Shown: positions 24,815 to 33,508, numbered from the stretch's first letter. The stretch: 51,590 nt of DNA from Candidatus Rokubacteria bacterium 13_1_40CM_68_15 (GCA_001917585.1 MNEG01000073.1:1-51590); one strand, 5' to 3'. The notes: generated from the letters alone by a model not told the origin. A program made the numbers and translations.

Positions 24815-26197
24815 ATGGTCATGGGCGATCTCGTCCGCGAAGTGGACGTCGCCGTCGTCGGTGGCGGCCCCGGCGGCTACACCGCGGCGTTTCGCTGCGC
24901 CGAGCTCGGGCTCGAGACGGTCGTGGTGGACGCGGCCAAGCGGCTCGGCGGCGCCTGCCTGTTCGAAGGGTGCATCCCGTCCAAGGCACTGCTGCACGTC
25001 GCCGCTGTGCTCGGCGAGGCCGAGCGCGCCAGGGACTTCGGCGTGGACTTCGGGGAGCCGCGAATCTCGCTGGACGCACTGAGCAAATGGAAGAGCGAGC
25101 GTGTCGTCGGCAAGCTCGCTCGCGGGCTCGCCGGCGTGGCCAAGGCGAAGAACGTCGACGTCGTCGGCGGTCGCGCCGTCTTCGAGGACTCCCGGCGCCT
25201 GCGCGTCGAGGGCGACGAGCCGCAGGTGGTCGTCTTCAAGCACGCGATCATCGCGACGGGCTCGGCGCCCAGCCCGCTGCCGGGGCTGACGCTGCAGAGC
25301 GAGCGGATCATGGACTCGACCGCCGCGCTCGAGGTGCCCGACGTCCCGGATCGGCTGCTCGTCGTCGGTGGGGGCTACATCGGCCTCGAGCTGGGACAGG
25401 TGTACGCGGCGCTCGGCAGCAAAGTCCGCGTGGTGGAGATGGCGGACGGACTGCTCCCGGGCGTGGATCGCGATCTCGTCCAGCCGCTCGCGCGTCGCTG
25501 CGAGAAGCTGTTCACGAGCATCCTCTTGAAAACCAGGGTGTCGAGCCTCGGCGAGACGGGCCGTGGCATCGAGGTCCGGCTGGGCGACGAGACGCTGCTG
25601 TTCGACCGCGTGCTGGTTGCCGTGGGCCGGCGCGCGCAAACGCAGGGGCTGGGCCTCGAGACGACCCGCGTGCGAACGAACGAGCGAGGCGTCATCGCCG
25701 TCGATGATCGTTGTCGCACCGACGATCAGCGGATCTACAGTGTCGGTGACGTCACCGGCGAGCCCATGCTTGCCCATCGCGCCATGCGGCAGGGGAGGGT
25801 CGCCGCCGAGGCGATCTCAGGGAGGGCCGTGGCGTTCGACAATGTCGCGGTGCCGGCCGTCGTCTTCACCGATCCCGAAGTCGCGTGGTGCGGGCTCACG
25901 GAGGCCGAGGCCCAGCGGACGAGCCGCCCGGTGAAGATCGCGAAGTTCCAGTGGGCGGCCTCCGGGCGCGCGGCCACCCTCGGGCGCTCGGATGGCCTCA
26001 CGAAGGTCCTGGCCGATCCCGACTCGGGGCGCGTCGTCGGCGTCGGGATCGTCGGCCCCGGCGCTGGAGAGCTGATCGCAGAAGCGGCGCTGGCGATCGA
26101 GGCCGCACTCACCGTGGAGGATCTCGCGGCGACCATCCACACGCATCCGACGCTCGCCGAGACCTTGATGGAGGCGGCGGAGCACCTGCTGCACTGA
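24815..26197 (+). CDS. lpdA: Dihydrolipoamide dehydrogenase (E3)
   Basis: Flavoprotein that reoxidises E2 dihydrolipoamide with NAD+, 460 residues. FAD site VVGGGPGGYTAA (14-25), redox disulfide Cys48/Cys53 in GGACLFEGCIPSKALL, second dinucleotide site LLVVGGGYIGLELGQ, FAD GYSVGDVTGE-like (YSVGDVTGEPMLAHRA), and the active-site His444/Glu449 in HTHPTLAE. All catalytic residues are present. It is in line with E1alpha/E1beta/E2 and 8 bases before the rhodanese gene. Confidence 0.93.
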   Translation: MVMGDLVREVDVAVVGGGPGGYTAAFRCAELGLETVVVDAAKRLGGACLFEGCIPSKALLHVAAVLGEAERARDFGVDFGEPRISLDALSKWKSERVVGKLARGLAGVAKAKNVDVVGGRAVFEDSRRLRVEGDEPQVVVFKHAIIATGSAPSPLPGLTLQSERIMDSTAALEVPDVPDRLLVVGGGYIGLELGQVYAALGSKVRVVEMADGLLPGVDRDLVQPLARRCEKLFTSILLKTRVSSLGETGRGIEVRLGDETLLFDRVLVAVGRRAQTQGLGLETTRVRTNERGVIAVDDRCRTDDQRIYSVGDVTGEPMLAHRAMRQGRVAAEAISGRAVAFDNVAVPAVVFTDPEVAWCGLTEAEAQRTSRPVKIAKFQWAASGRAATLGRSDGLTKVLADPDSGRVVGVGIVGPGAGELIAEAALAIEAALTVEDLAATIHTHPTLAETLMEAAEHLLH

Positions 26198-26205
26198 GAG
26201 GCTCT

Positions 26206-27777
26206 ATGGATCTTTCGCCCGCCGATCTCGTTGCCCTCATGCGCAGCGATGCGCCTCACGCCGTCCTCGACGTCCGCGAGCGCGGCGCCTACGAGCGCGG
26301 CCACATCTTCCGGAGCACGTCGCTGCCTCGACGGCTGCTCGAGTTCCGTCTCCCGGGCCTCGTCACCGCGTTCGCGACGCCGATCGTCCTCCTGGACGAC
26401 GACGGCCGGCTGGCCCAGCTGGCCGCTCCGACGCTCGGGATGCTCCGCTACACCGACGTGCGCACGCTCGCCGGTGGACTCCCGGCGTGGCGAGCCGCCG
26501 GGCTGCGGACGGTGCAGGGGATCAACGTCCCGAGCAAGGTGTTCGGCGAGCGCGCGCTCCACGAGGCCAAGACGCCTCAGATCTCGGCCCACGAGCTGGC
26601 CGCACGGATCGCCAGGGGCGAGGAGATGGTGATCGTGGATTCGCGCACGTTCGAAGAGTACGCGCGCGGCTGCGTGCCGGGGGCGATCAGCGTGCCGGGC
26701 GGCGAGCTCGTCCTGCGCATCGGGGATCTGGTGCCCCATCCCACCACGCCGATCGTCGTGCACTGTGGCGGACGAACGCGCTCCTACATCGGGGCCGAGT
26801 CGCTCCGGCGCATGCGTCTGCCCAATCCGATCGTGGCGCTCGAGAACGGCACCATGGGCTGGGACCTTGCCGGTCTCACGCTCGAGCGTTTCGCCAGTCG
26901 GCGAGCACCGGCCCCGTCGGCCCGCGGCCGGGCCGCCGCGTCACTCGTGGCCAAGCGCGTCGCGACCGAGGACGGGATCGTGTTCACGACCGCCGCTGAG
27001 CTCCGGGCGCTGTTCGAGCGCCGCCATCACGCAAACATCGTCGTGCTCGACGTGCGGACGTCGGAAGAATATGCCGAGGAGCACGTGGCCGGCGCCGTCT
27101 GGGCGCCCGGCGGCCAGGCGGTGCAGGCGACCGACGAGTACATCGCCGTGCGGGCCGCCGCCATCGTGCTCGTCTGCGAAGGCTTCGTGAGATCGGTCAT
27201 GACGGCCTCGTGGCTCAAGCGGATGGGCCTACGCAATGTCAGCGTTCTGGCCGGGGGCTTGCCGGCGTGGAAGGATGCGGGTGGCGCCGTGGCGACCGGG
27301 CATCCCGCACCGGAGCCCTTCGGCGGGGCGAGCGCGCTCGGAGCCGTCCCCGTCGCCACGCCGGGCCCGCTGGACGGCGCGACGATCTTGAACGTGGACG
27401 CGAGCGACGTGTATGCGCGCGGCCACGTCACGGGCGCGGCGTGGCTGTGTCGCAGCCGTCTCGAATGGCGGATCGCCGACATCGTGCCCTCGCGGGCGGC
27501 GTCGATCGTTACCACGTGCATCGATGGGTGGCAGTCGACGCTGGCGGCGGCGACACTGCGCGGGCTCGGCTACGCTGGCGCCCGAGTGCTCGCGGGCGGC
27601 ACGCGGGCGTGGCAGGAGGCGGGCCTGCCCGTGGAAACCGGAGCGACGAAGCTCCTCGATGAACCCGACGACGTCGTGCTGAAGCCGTACGACAAGGGAC
27701 GCGCCGCCATGGAGGCCTACTTGCGCTGGGAAGAGCAGCTCGACGAGGACGGGCAGAGCCCGCACGCACTCCGATGA
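26206..27777 (+). CDS. Four-domain rhodanese-like sulfurtransferase
   Basis: 523 residues from ATG 26206, made of four tandem rhodanese domains: about 1-105, 124-225, 255-362 and 385-478. Active-loop cysteines are Cys187 (VVHCGGRTRS), Cys324 (LVCEGFVRS) and Cys438 (TTCIDGWQS). In domain 1 the loop reads LLDDDGRLA, so its Cys is replaced by Asp and it is probably inactive. GLPAW and GG.RAW end-of-domain motifs recur. There is no signal peptide, so it acts in the cytoplasm. It follows lpdA by 8 bases and overlaps the next sulfurtransferase by four. Likely role: relaying persulfide sulfur; the donor is unknown. Confidence 0.87.
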   Translation: MDLSPADLVALMRSDAPHAVLDVRERGAYERGHIFRSTSLPRRLLEFRLPGLVTAFATPIVLLDDDGRLAQLAAPTLGMLRYTDVRTLAGGLPAWRAAGLRTVQGINVPSKVFGERALHEAKTPQISAHELAARIARGEEMVIVDSRTFEEYARGCVPGAISVPGGELVLRIGDLVPHPTTPIVVHCGGRTRSYIGAESLRRMRLPNPIVALENGTMGWDLAGLTLERFASRRAPAPSARGRAAASLVAKRVATEDGIVFTTAAELRALFERRHHANIVVLDVRTSEEYAEEHVAGAVWAPGGQAVQATDEYIAVRAAAIVLVCEGFVRSVMTASWLKRMGLRNVSVLAGGLPAWKDAGGAVATGHPAPEPFGGASALGAVPVATPGPLDGATILNVDASDVYARGHVTGAAWLCRSRLEWRIADIVPSRAASIVTTCIDGWQSTLAAATLRGLGYAGARVLAGGTRAWQEAGLPVETGATKLLDEPDDVVLKPYDKGRAAMEAYLRWEEQLDEDGQSPHALR

Positions 27778-28618
27778 ACCTGCCCACGGTGGTCACCACG
27801 GAATGGCTCGCCGCGCATCTGGGCGAGCCGGATCTGCGGGTCATCGACGCGACCTGGTATCTGCCCGTGCTGAAGCGCGACGCTGGCGCCGAGTATCTGA
27901 CCGCTCACGTTCCCGGGGCGGTCTACTTCGACATCGACGCCGTCAAGGACACGAGCAATCCGCTGCCGCACATGCTGCCGGAGGCCAGTGGCTTCGCGGC
28001 CGCGGTCGGGGCGCTTGAAATCGGAGACGGTGATCGGGTGGTCGTGTACGGTCAGAAGTATCTGATCGCGTCCGCCCGCGTCTGGTGGAGCTTTCGTGTG
28101 TTCGGTCACGATCGAGTCGCCGTCCTCGACGGCGGCCTTCCCAAGTGGAAGGCGGAAGGGCGGCCGGTCGAAGCCGGAGCCGTCACGCCGCCGCCACGCC
28201 GCTTCACGGCCCGCGCCCGTCCCGAGCTGGTGCGCGATCTCGCACGCATGCGCGCGAACGTCGACAGCCGGCGCGAGCAGGTCGTGGACGCGCGCAGTCT
28301 CACGGCCGTTTCGTCGGCACCGAGCCGGAGCCGCGCGCCGGACTCCGCAGCGGACGCATCCCGGGCAGCGTCTGCCTGCCCTACGACCGTTTGTTTCGGC
28401 GCGAGGACGGCACGCTCCTGCCACCGGACGCGCTCCGCGAGGTGTTCGACAAGGCGGATGTCGACGCCGGCCGGCCCGTCGTGACGACGTGTGGCTCCGG
28501 GGTGAGTGCCGCCGTGCTCGCGCTCGGCCTGCACGTGCTGGGACGGCCCGACGTGCCGGTCTATGACGGCTCGTGGACGGAGTGGGGCGGCCGCACCGAC
28601 ACACCCGTCGAGGTCTAG
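27774..28618 (+). pseudogene. Two-domain thiosulfate/3-mercaptopyruvate sulfurtransferase, frameshifted
   Basis: The first frame (27774 to about 28298) encodes the N-terminal rhodanese domain: VVTTEWLAAHLGEPDLRVID, HVPGAVYFDID, RVWWSFRVFGHDRVAVLDGGLPKW. The second frame (about 28301-28618) encodes the catalytic domain: HGRFVGTEPEPRAGLRSGRIPGS and the active loop TTCGSGVSA. The break sits in agtctcac at 28296-28303. Removing a duplicated TC gives a continuous 280-residue SseA-like protein, with the normal DAR-x3-RF spacing. It could be a recent mutation, a sequencing/assembly error, or less likely a programmed frameshift. The start overlaps the four-domain rhodanese stop (ATGA). Confidence 0.85.
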
Positions 28619-28627
28619 GAGACGTCC

Positions 28628-29188
28628 ATGGCGAACAACGAATACACGCTGCCGGACTTCATCGCTGACCTCGACCGGATCACGCGGGAGGAGGCTTCGC
28701 CTCACGTCATCACCGAGAAGGTCGAGCCCCTCCTCACCCGCCTCATCAGGAACCCCGAGGCTCTGCCCGCCGAGTACCGCAAACTCGGCCCCGGGGGCAA
28801 GCGCGGGCGCTACATGCTCCATCGTGCGCCGCGCTTCAACGTCACGTCGGTCGTGTGGGCCCCCGGTGACACCGCCGGCGCGCACAACCATGACACCTGG
28901 GGCGTCATCGGCGTGATCGAGAACCGTATCGAGGAGACGCGCTATCGCGTCGCGCCGGAGCGGCCGGAGCACGCGCGCCTCGAGATCACCCGTGTGATGC
29001 GCCACGAACCCGGCGCCATCTCGCGCCTGGTGCCCGGCGACGAAGTGCACCGCATGCACAATAGGACATCCCGCGACACCGTGGAGATCCACGTGTACGG
29101 CAAGGATCTCGCCGGTCTCGAGCGGAAGACGTGGAGCGAGGACGGCGCAGAGAAGCGGTTGGTCAGCTCGAAATACTTGAACTGCTAG
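28628..29188 (+). CDS. Cysteine dioxygenase-type thiol dioxygenase (cupin)
   Basis: 186 residues with the CDO cupin pattern. Iron ligands are His86 and His88 (AHNHDTWGVIGV) and His141 (DEVHRMHN). The HVY of EIHVYG supplies the conserved His155/Tyr157. The Cys that is crosslinked to Tyr in animal CDO is Gly92, as in most bacterial enzymes. Substrate may be cysteine, 3-mercaptopropionate or a related thiol, giving the sulfinate. AGGAG precedes ATG 28628. It ends the cluster of lipoamide complex and rhodaneses, which supports a sulfur-metabolic role. Confidence 0.87.
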   Translation: MANNEYTLPDFIADLDRITREEASPHVITEKVEPLLTRLIRNPEALPAEYRKLGPGGKRGRYMLHRAPRFNVTSVVWAPGDTAGAHNHDTWGVIGVIENRIEETRYRVAPERPEHARLEITRVMRHEPGAISRLVPGDEVHRMHNRTSRDTVEIHVYGKDLAGLERKTWSEDGAEKRLVSSKYLNC

Positions 29189-29189
29189 A

Positions 29190-29489
29190 TCAGGGGCTGG
29201 TACGGCGGGGACGGCGACGCGCCGAGCGCGGAGCGTCGCGATGGAGCAGCTGGCACCACAGCCGATTGGCGTCGCCGCCGGCCTCGGCACTGCCCGAGAG
29301 AAAAGCCTCCGACCTTACTGTGCCGTCGTCGGTGCCGTCGCGGTGGGGCAGGTGCGCATCGCACCAGCGGACGTCGAGGATTTCAAGCGTCGGGTCAGCA
29401 TCGGGCTCACAGCCGGGACAAAACGAACGCCCTAGCGCCGGCGTCTCAGCGACGAACTCTGTCACGGCCGCAACCATTGACGGCGTCAC
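29190..29489 (-). CDS. Small Cys/His-rich protein, unknown function
   Basis: 99 residues from GTG 29489, or a few fewer from the internal ATG 29477. Centre of the protein: CPGCEPDADPTLEILDVRWC, then DAH, then SGSAEAGGDANRLWCQLLHR. The CxxC plus C-x2-H and C-x3-H pairs suggest a zinc site. The amino-acid pattern reads as a true coding frame, not a shadow, but I cannot name a family. It is convergent with the thiol dioxygenase (stop codons 1 base apart) and has no obvious ribosome-binding site. Confidence 0.6.
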   Translation of the reverse strand: MTPSMVAAVTEFVAETPALGRSFCPGCEPDADPTLEILDVRWCDAHLPHRDGTDDGTVRSEAFLSGSAEAGGDANRLWCQLLHRDAPRSARRRPRRTSP

Positions 29490-29576
29490 AGGTGGTTTTC
29501 ATCTGAATTCCACTCTAGCAGCCGAGCCGCCCCGCCCAGAAAGTTTTTTCTCAGACGGTGCCCAAAACCCGGGCGG

Positions 29577-30578
29577 CTAAAGCGAAAATACCTGGGCCAG
29601 GAGCTCGTAAGAGCGCAAACGCGCCTTGGGATCGTGGGTGATCGTCACGATGACAAGTTCTCCGACACCATAGTCACCGGCCACGGCCACGAGCCGCTCG
29701 TGCACCTGCTCGGGGGTACCGACCACGCTTCGCGCTCGAAGGGCCTCCACGAACGCCGCCTCCCGCGCCGTATAGGGATAGCTTTCGGCTTCTTCGACCG
29801 TCGGATAGCGGCCGGCGCGGCCGGTGTAGAGCCGCAGGAGGAAGAGCTCCCGACTCCGGGCCAGGCGCTGCGCCTCGGTCGGGGTGTCGGCGCAGACGAC
29901 AAAGATGGCGGCGCTGGCTCGCGGCGCGTCCAGCATCGCCGATGGTCGGAACTGGCGCGCATAGGCGCGGGTGATCTCGGCACCTCCGTCGGGGTTGATG
30001 AAGTGAGCGAACGAAAAGGCCGTGCCGAGGCCGGCCGCGATCGCGGCGCTCCCATCGCTCGACCCGAGCAGCCAGATCTCGGGGGCCGTTGGCCCGGTCG
30101 GCATCGCCTTGACCGCGCGAAAACGATGATCGGCGGGCAGGGCGTCGTGGAGAAACGCGATGAGATCGGCCACCTGCTCGGGAAAGCGATCGAATCCGGG
30201 CGCCCCGCCGGCTTCCTGGAGCGCGCGCGCCGTGATCTGGTCGCTGCCCGGCGCCCGACCGATGCCGAGGTCGATCCGCCCGGGAAACAGCGTCTCGAGC
30301 ACGCGGAAGTTTTCGGCGACCTTCAGTGGACTGTAGTGCTGGAGCATCACGCCGCCCGAGCCGACGCGGATGCGCCGCGTGCGGGCCGCGATCTGCCCGA
30401 TGAGGATTTCGGGGCTCGAGCCGGCCAGGCCGGGTGTCGAGTGATGTTCGGCCAGCCAGTAGCGGTGATAGCCGAGTCGGTCGCAGGCCTGGGCGAGCTC
30501 GAGCGTTTCCTGGATCGTGTCGGCCGGTGTCCCGCCGCTGCGCACCGGCGACTGATCGAGCACGCTGAGCCGGAGCAT
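29577..30578 (-). CDS. LLM-class (luciferase-like) flavin-dependent oxidoreductase
   Basis: 333 residues from ATG 30578. Features of the luciferase-like group are MLRLSVLDQSPVRSG, YWLAEHHSTPGLAGSSPEILI, VGSGGVMLQHYSPLKVAENF, ETLFPGRIDLGIGRAPG and IWLLGSSDGSA. It probably uses FMN or F420; the AEHH and LGIGRAPG forms are common in the FMN-type (YhbW-like) subgroup. TGATG joins it to the upstream isomerase-like gene, so the two are translationally coupled. Confidence 0.88.
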   Translation of the reverse strand: MLRLSVLDQSPVRSGGTPADTIQETLELAQACDRLGYHRYWLAEHHSTPGLAGSSPEILIGQIAARTRRIRVGSGGVMLQHYSPLKVAENFRVLETLFPGRIDLGIGRAPGSDQITARALQEAGGAPGFDRFPEQVADLIAFLHDALPADHRFRAVKAMPTGPTAPEIWLLGSSDGSAAIAAGLGTAFSFAHFINPDGGAEITRAYARQFRPSAMLDAPRASAAIFVVCADTPTEAQRLARSRELFLLRLYTGRAGRYPTVEEAESYPYTAREAAFVEALRARSVVGTPEQVHERLVAVAGDYGVGELVIVTITHDPKARLRSYELLAQVFSL

Positions 30579-31381
30579 CAGCTCAGCAGCGTACGCGTCG
30601 CGAGCAGCGCCTCCCGCGCGACCTCCGCCGGCGGTCGCGCCCACGCGGCGGGGTTCGGCGCTTCGTAGCTCACGTAGCCGCGATAGCCGGCCGCTCCGAC
30701 GGCGCGGAAGAACTCCTTGAATGGCACGACGCCGTGGCCGGGCGGAAGCCGGTTGAGTGCCTTACCGGGCTCCAGCCCGGTCGCCGGCACATCGCTGAAC
30801 TGGACGTACCCGATCTCTCCGGCGGGCAGCGCCTCGACGTCCGATGGAGCGCCGCCGCTGCGCGTCAGGTGATAGGCATCGATCAGCAGGCCACAGTGGA
30901 AATGGGCCGCGTGCGTCAGCACCTCACGCAGGCGATCGAGACGGTTGAGCTGTCCCGCCTGAGAGTTGAACTCGACCGCGAGCCGCACGCCGTGGCGAGC
31001 CGCGATGTCGCCGACCTCCCTGACGCTGCCCGCGGCGGCCTTCACGTCACCCGCCCCCACGTCGGCGGGGCTCATCACGGTTGCGCAGCCCATGCGGGCC
31101 GCACGCTCGCACTGCTCGGCGAAGACGCGGAGCAGGCGCCGGCGCACGTCGCCCTCGGCCCACATCCATCCGTGCTCCACGCCGACACACGCCACCGGCA
31201 AGCCGCTCTTCTTCACCAGGTCGATGACCGCGTCCGCATCCATGCCGCGCTCGGCCGCGCGCACGAAGTCGATACGGCGCAGCTCGACGGCGTCCCAGCC
31301 CGTCTCGCGCGCGGTGCGCAGCGCCTCGGCCAGCGGCGTGGTGTCCAGCGTCCACGTGTGCAGGGCCAGTCGAAGGCTCAC
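30578..31381 (-). CDS. Sugar phosphate isomerase/epimerase-like TIM-barrel protein
   Basis: 267 residues from GTG 31381, in the xylose-isomerase-like (AP endonuclease 2) superfamily. Segments: LALHTWTLDTTPLAEALRTARETGWDAVELR, CVGVEHGWMW, AVEFNSQAG (metal Glu), HCGLLIDAYHLTRSGG (metal Asp/His), EIGYVQFSDVPA and GYRGYVSYEAPNP (Glu). The family includes IolE/IolI- and hydroxypyruvate-isomerase-like enzymes. A TACAAT box lies 7 bases before the start, with no Shine-Dalgarno sequence, suggesting a leaderless transcript. Confidence 0.87.
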   Translation of the reverse strand: MSLRLALHTWTLDTTPLAEALRTARETGWDAVELRRIDFVRAAERGMDADAVIDLVKKSGLPVACVGVEHGWMWAEGDVRRRLLRVFAEQCERAARMGCATVMSPADVGAGDVKAAAGSVREVGDIAARHGVRLAVEFNSQAGQLNRLDRLREVLTHAAHFHCGLLIDAYHLTRSGGAPSDVEALPAGEIGYVQFSDVPATGLEPGKALNRLPPGHGVVPFKEFFRAVGAAGYRGYVSYEAPNPAAWARPPAEVAREALLATRTLLS

Positions 31382-31388
31382 GGGCGGT

Positions 31389-31394
31389 ATTGTA
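31389..31394 (-). promoter_or_regulatory. -10-like box TACAAT, 7 nt before GTG start (minus)
   Basis: On the minus strand TACAAT (31394-31389) is followed by 7 bases and GTG 31381. It has the same spacing and almost the same sequence as the box at 9766. It lies in the 74-base divergent region shared with the secreted protein at 31456. Confidence 0.45.
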
Positions 31395-31455
31395 CGTGGC
31401 TTGCCGCGCCCGATGGAGCCGTGTTTGCACGATCGAGGAGCCCTGGAGGTGAGCC

Positions 31456-32298
31456 ATGAGGCGCGGAATTCTGGCGTTTACAATCGCGGCCCTGACGCTC
31501 GTCTTTGGCGTCGCGTGGGCCCAGGATCAGAAGAGCGACAAGGACCGGGGCGGTGTGCTCGACGTGCTGCAAGGTGTCCTGCGCGGCGAGCGCCAGCTCC
31601 GGGGCAACGTGGTCGCGGTGCACGACAGCGACATCGTCGTGCGGGGTGACGACGGCCGAACGTACGTCGTCAACACGTCGGGCCTCGACGCGAGCACCGC
31701 GCAGAGCCTGAAGCCGGGCCAGGCGGTGAGCGTGACCGCGCGCAGCGCGGGACAGGGCGGCGTCCTCATCGCGTCCGCGATCAAACCCGAGTCCAGCCCG
31801 ACGAAGAACTTCCAGACGATCGAGGGAACCGTCGAGTCGGTCAACGACAGCCAGGTCACGTTCAAGACACCGACGGGATTGACCCTGCCCCTGGACCTTC
31901 GCCAGGTCGTCGGGCGGGTGCCGACTCTCCAGCCCAACACGCCGGCCACGCTCACGGTCGAGCAGGATCGGGGAGCGCTGACGGCGGTGTGGATCGAGCC
32001 GCGGGCAAGCCAGGCCGGCGCGGCGTCGTCGACGCCGTCAACGTCGCCCGCGTCGCCGCCATCGGCGTCGCCGTCGACGAGCGGCGTGGACAGCGCAGGG
32101 TACCAGCGGGTTCGCGGTTACGTGCAGTCGGTGGCGAGCGGATCCCTGGCGCTCAAGACCGACGACGGCCGGATGCTGACCGTCGATACGACAGGAGCGA
32201 GCGGCACCGGAATCGCGCCCGGCGACGTCGTGAGCGTGACCGGCAAGATGGACGGCCAGGGTCGGCTCCACGCCGAGCTCATCCAGAAGGATCGCTGA
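31456..32298 (+). CDS. Secreted protein with repeated small beta-barrel units, unknown function
   Basis: 280 residues. Signal peptide 1-22 (...GVAWA). Three similar units of about 60-70 residues follow: RGNVVAVHDSDIVVRGDDGRTYVV, EGTVESVNDSQVTFKTPTGLTLPL and RGYVQSVASGSLALKTDDGRMLTV. Each is followed by a turn such as LKPGQAVSVT or IAPGDVVSVTG. A Ser/Pro/Thr-rich linker precedes the third unit. This resembles OB-like or DUF5666-type exported proteins. GGAGGT precedes ATG 31456. Its 3' end overlaps the convergent MFS gene by 20 bases. Function unknown. Confidence 0.72.
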   Translation: MRRGILAFTIAALTLVFGVAWAQDQKSDKDRGGVLDVLQGVLRGERQLRGNVVAVHDSDIVVRGDDGRTYVVNTSGLDASTAQSLKPGQAVSVTARSAGQGGVLIASAIKPESSPTKNFQTIEGTVESVNDSQVTFKTPTGLTLPLDLRQVVGRVPTLQPNTPATLTVEQDRGALTAVWIEPRASQAGAASSTPSTSPASPPSASPSTSGVDSAGYQRVRGYVQSVASGSLALKTDDGRMLTVDTTGASGTGIAPGDVVSVTGKMDGQGRLHAELIQKDR

Positions 32299-33508
32299 CC
32301 GCAAGCGCGCGCCGGCCGCCGGCGACGAGGATGAGGGCCAACACCAGGAGCCCGAAGCCGCCGGCGCCGGCCAGCGCGGTCCGGACGCCCCACGTCTCGG
32401 CCGTCGCGCCGGCCAGGAAGGCGCCGAACGGAAACACGCCACCGAAGATCAGCGTGTAGATGCTCATCACGCGTCCGCGCAGGGCGTCCGGCGCCATCAT
32501 CTGGAGCGCCGTGTTGACGCCGGCCACCGCGACGATCGACGCCAGGCCGACGATCAGCAGCACGACCGCCGCTATCCACACGTCGGTGACGGCCGAGAGG
32601 GCAACCAGCCCGGCGCACGAAACGGCGGCGGCCGCGGCGAGCAGGGGAAAGGGCGGCTCCGCGCGACTGGCGGCGCCGAGCGCGAAGGCGCCCGTCATCG
32701 CGCCGATCCCGATCGCCGCCATGAGCAGGCCGAACGTTCCCGGCCCCTGGGCGAGGACGTCGCGGGTCAGGAGCGGGATGTAGACCGAGAAGTTGAAGAT
32801 CGTGATGGTGACGACGAAGAGCACGCCCAGGAGTCGGCGCACACGCGCGGTGCCGCCGGCGTAGCGCAGGCCCTCGAGGATCTGCTGGCCGAAGGACGCG
32901 TCCCCGCGTGGGACGCGCGTTCCCGACGTGCGTACAGCGGCCAGGGCCAGCGCGCCGATGAGGCCGGCGAACGCGTTGACCAGGAACGCCGCGCCCAGCC
33001 CGAAGGCGCCGATGAGCACGCCGGCGACGGCGGGCCCCACGATCCGGGCGCCATTGAATGCGACGGAGTTCAGCGCGATCGCGTTTCCGACGTCGTCGCG
33101 GCCGACCAGGTCCACCAGGAAGGCCTGACGGGCTGGCGTGTCGAGCGCGTTGACGAGACCCCACACGACGGCGATCGTGGCCACGTGCCAGTAGCGGATG
33201 GCGCCGGTGGCCACCAGCACCGTCAGCGTCAGCCCCATCGCGGCCTGGATCAGCGCCGACGTCACGACGACGCGGCGCTTGGGCAGGCGGTCAGCCACGG
33301 CGCCCGCGGGGATCGAGAAGAGCAGCATGGGCCCGAACATGAAGGTGCTGATGAGGCCGAGCCGGAACGGCGAGTCCGTGATCTGGAGGACGAGCCACGA
33401 CTGGGCGACCGACTGCATCCAGTTGCCGACGACCGTCAGCGTCTGCGCGGCGAAGAAGACGCGAAAGTCGCCGTGATCGAGGGCTCGGAGCGCGCGCGGA
33501 AGGCCCAG
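32279..33508 (-). CDS. MFS transporter (MFS_3/EntS-like exporter)
   Basis: Inner-membrane efflux-type carrier, 409 residues with about 12 membrane segments. Diagnostic parts are GNWMQSVAQSWLVLQITDSP, the loop GAVADRLPKRRVVV between helices 2 and 3, and NALDTPARQAFLVDLVG. The first ATG (33418) would cut away LRALDHGDFRVFFAAQTLTV, which is the usual first helix. No ATG, GTG or TTG is in frame upstream; CTG 33508, one base after the acyl-CoA ligase stop, restores a full protein and is used here. Substrate unknown. Confidence 0.88.
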   Translation of the reverse strand: MGLPRALRALDHGDFRVFFAAQTLTVVGNWMQSVAQSWLVLQITDSPFRLGLISTFMFGPMLLFSIPAGAVADRLPKRRVVVTSALIQAAMGLTLTVLVATGAIRYWHVATIAVVWGLVNALDTPARQAFLVDLVGRDDVGNAIALNSVAFNGARIVGPAVAGVLIGAFGLGAAFLVNAFAGLIGALALAAVRTSGTRVPRGDASFGQQILEGLRYAGGTARVRRLLGVLFVVTITIFNFSVYIPLLTRDVLAQGPGTFGLLMAAIGIGAMTGAFALGAASRAEPPFPLLAAAAAVSCAGLVALSAVTDVWIAAVVLLIVGLASIVAVAGVNTALQMMAPDALRGRVMSIYTLIFGGVFPFGAFLAGATAETWGVRTALAGAGGFGLLVLALILVAGGRRALAVSDPSG

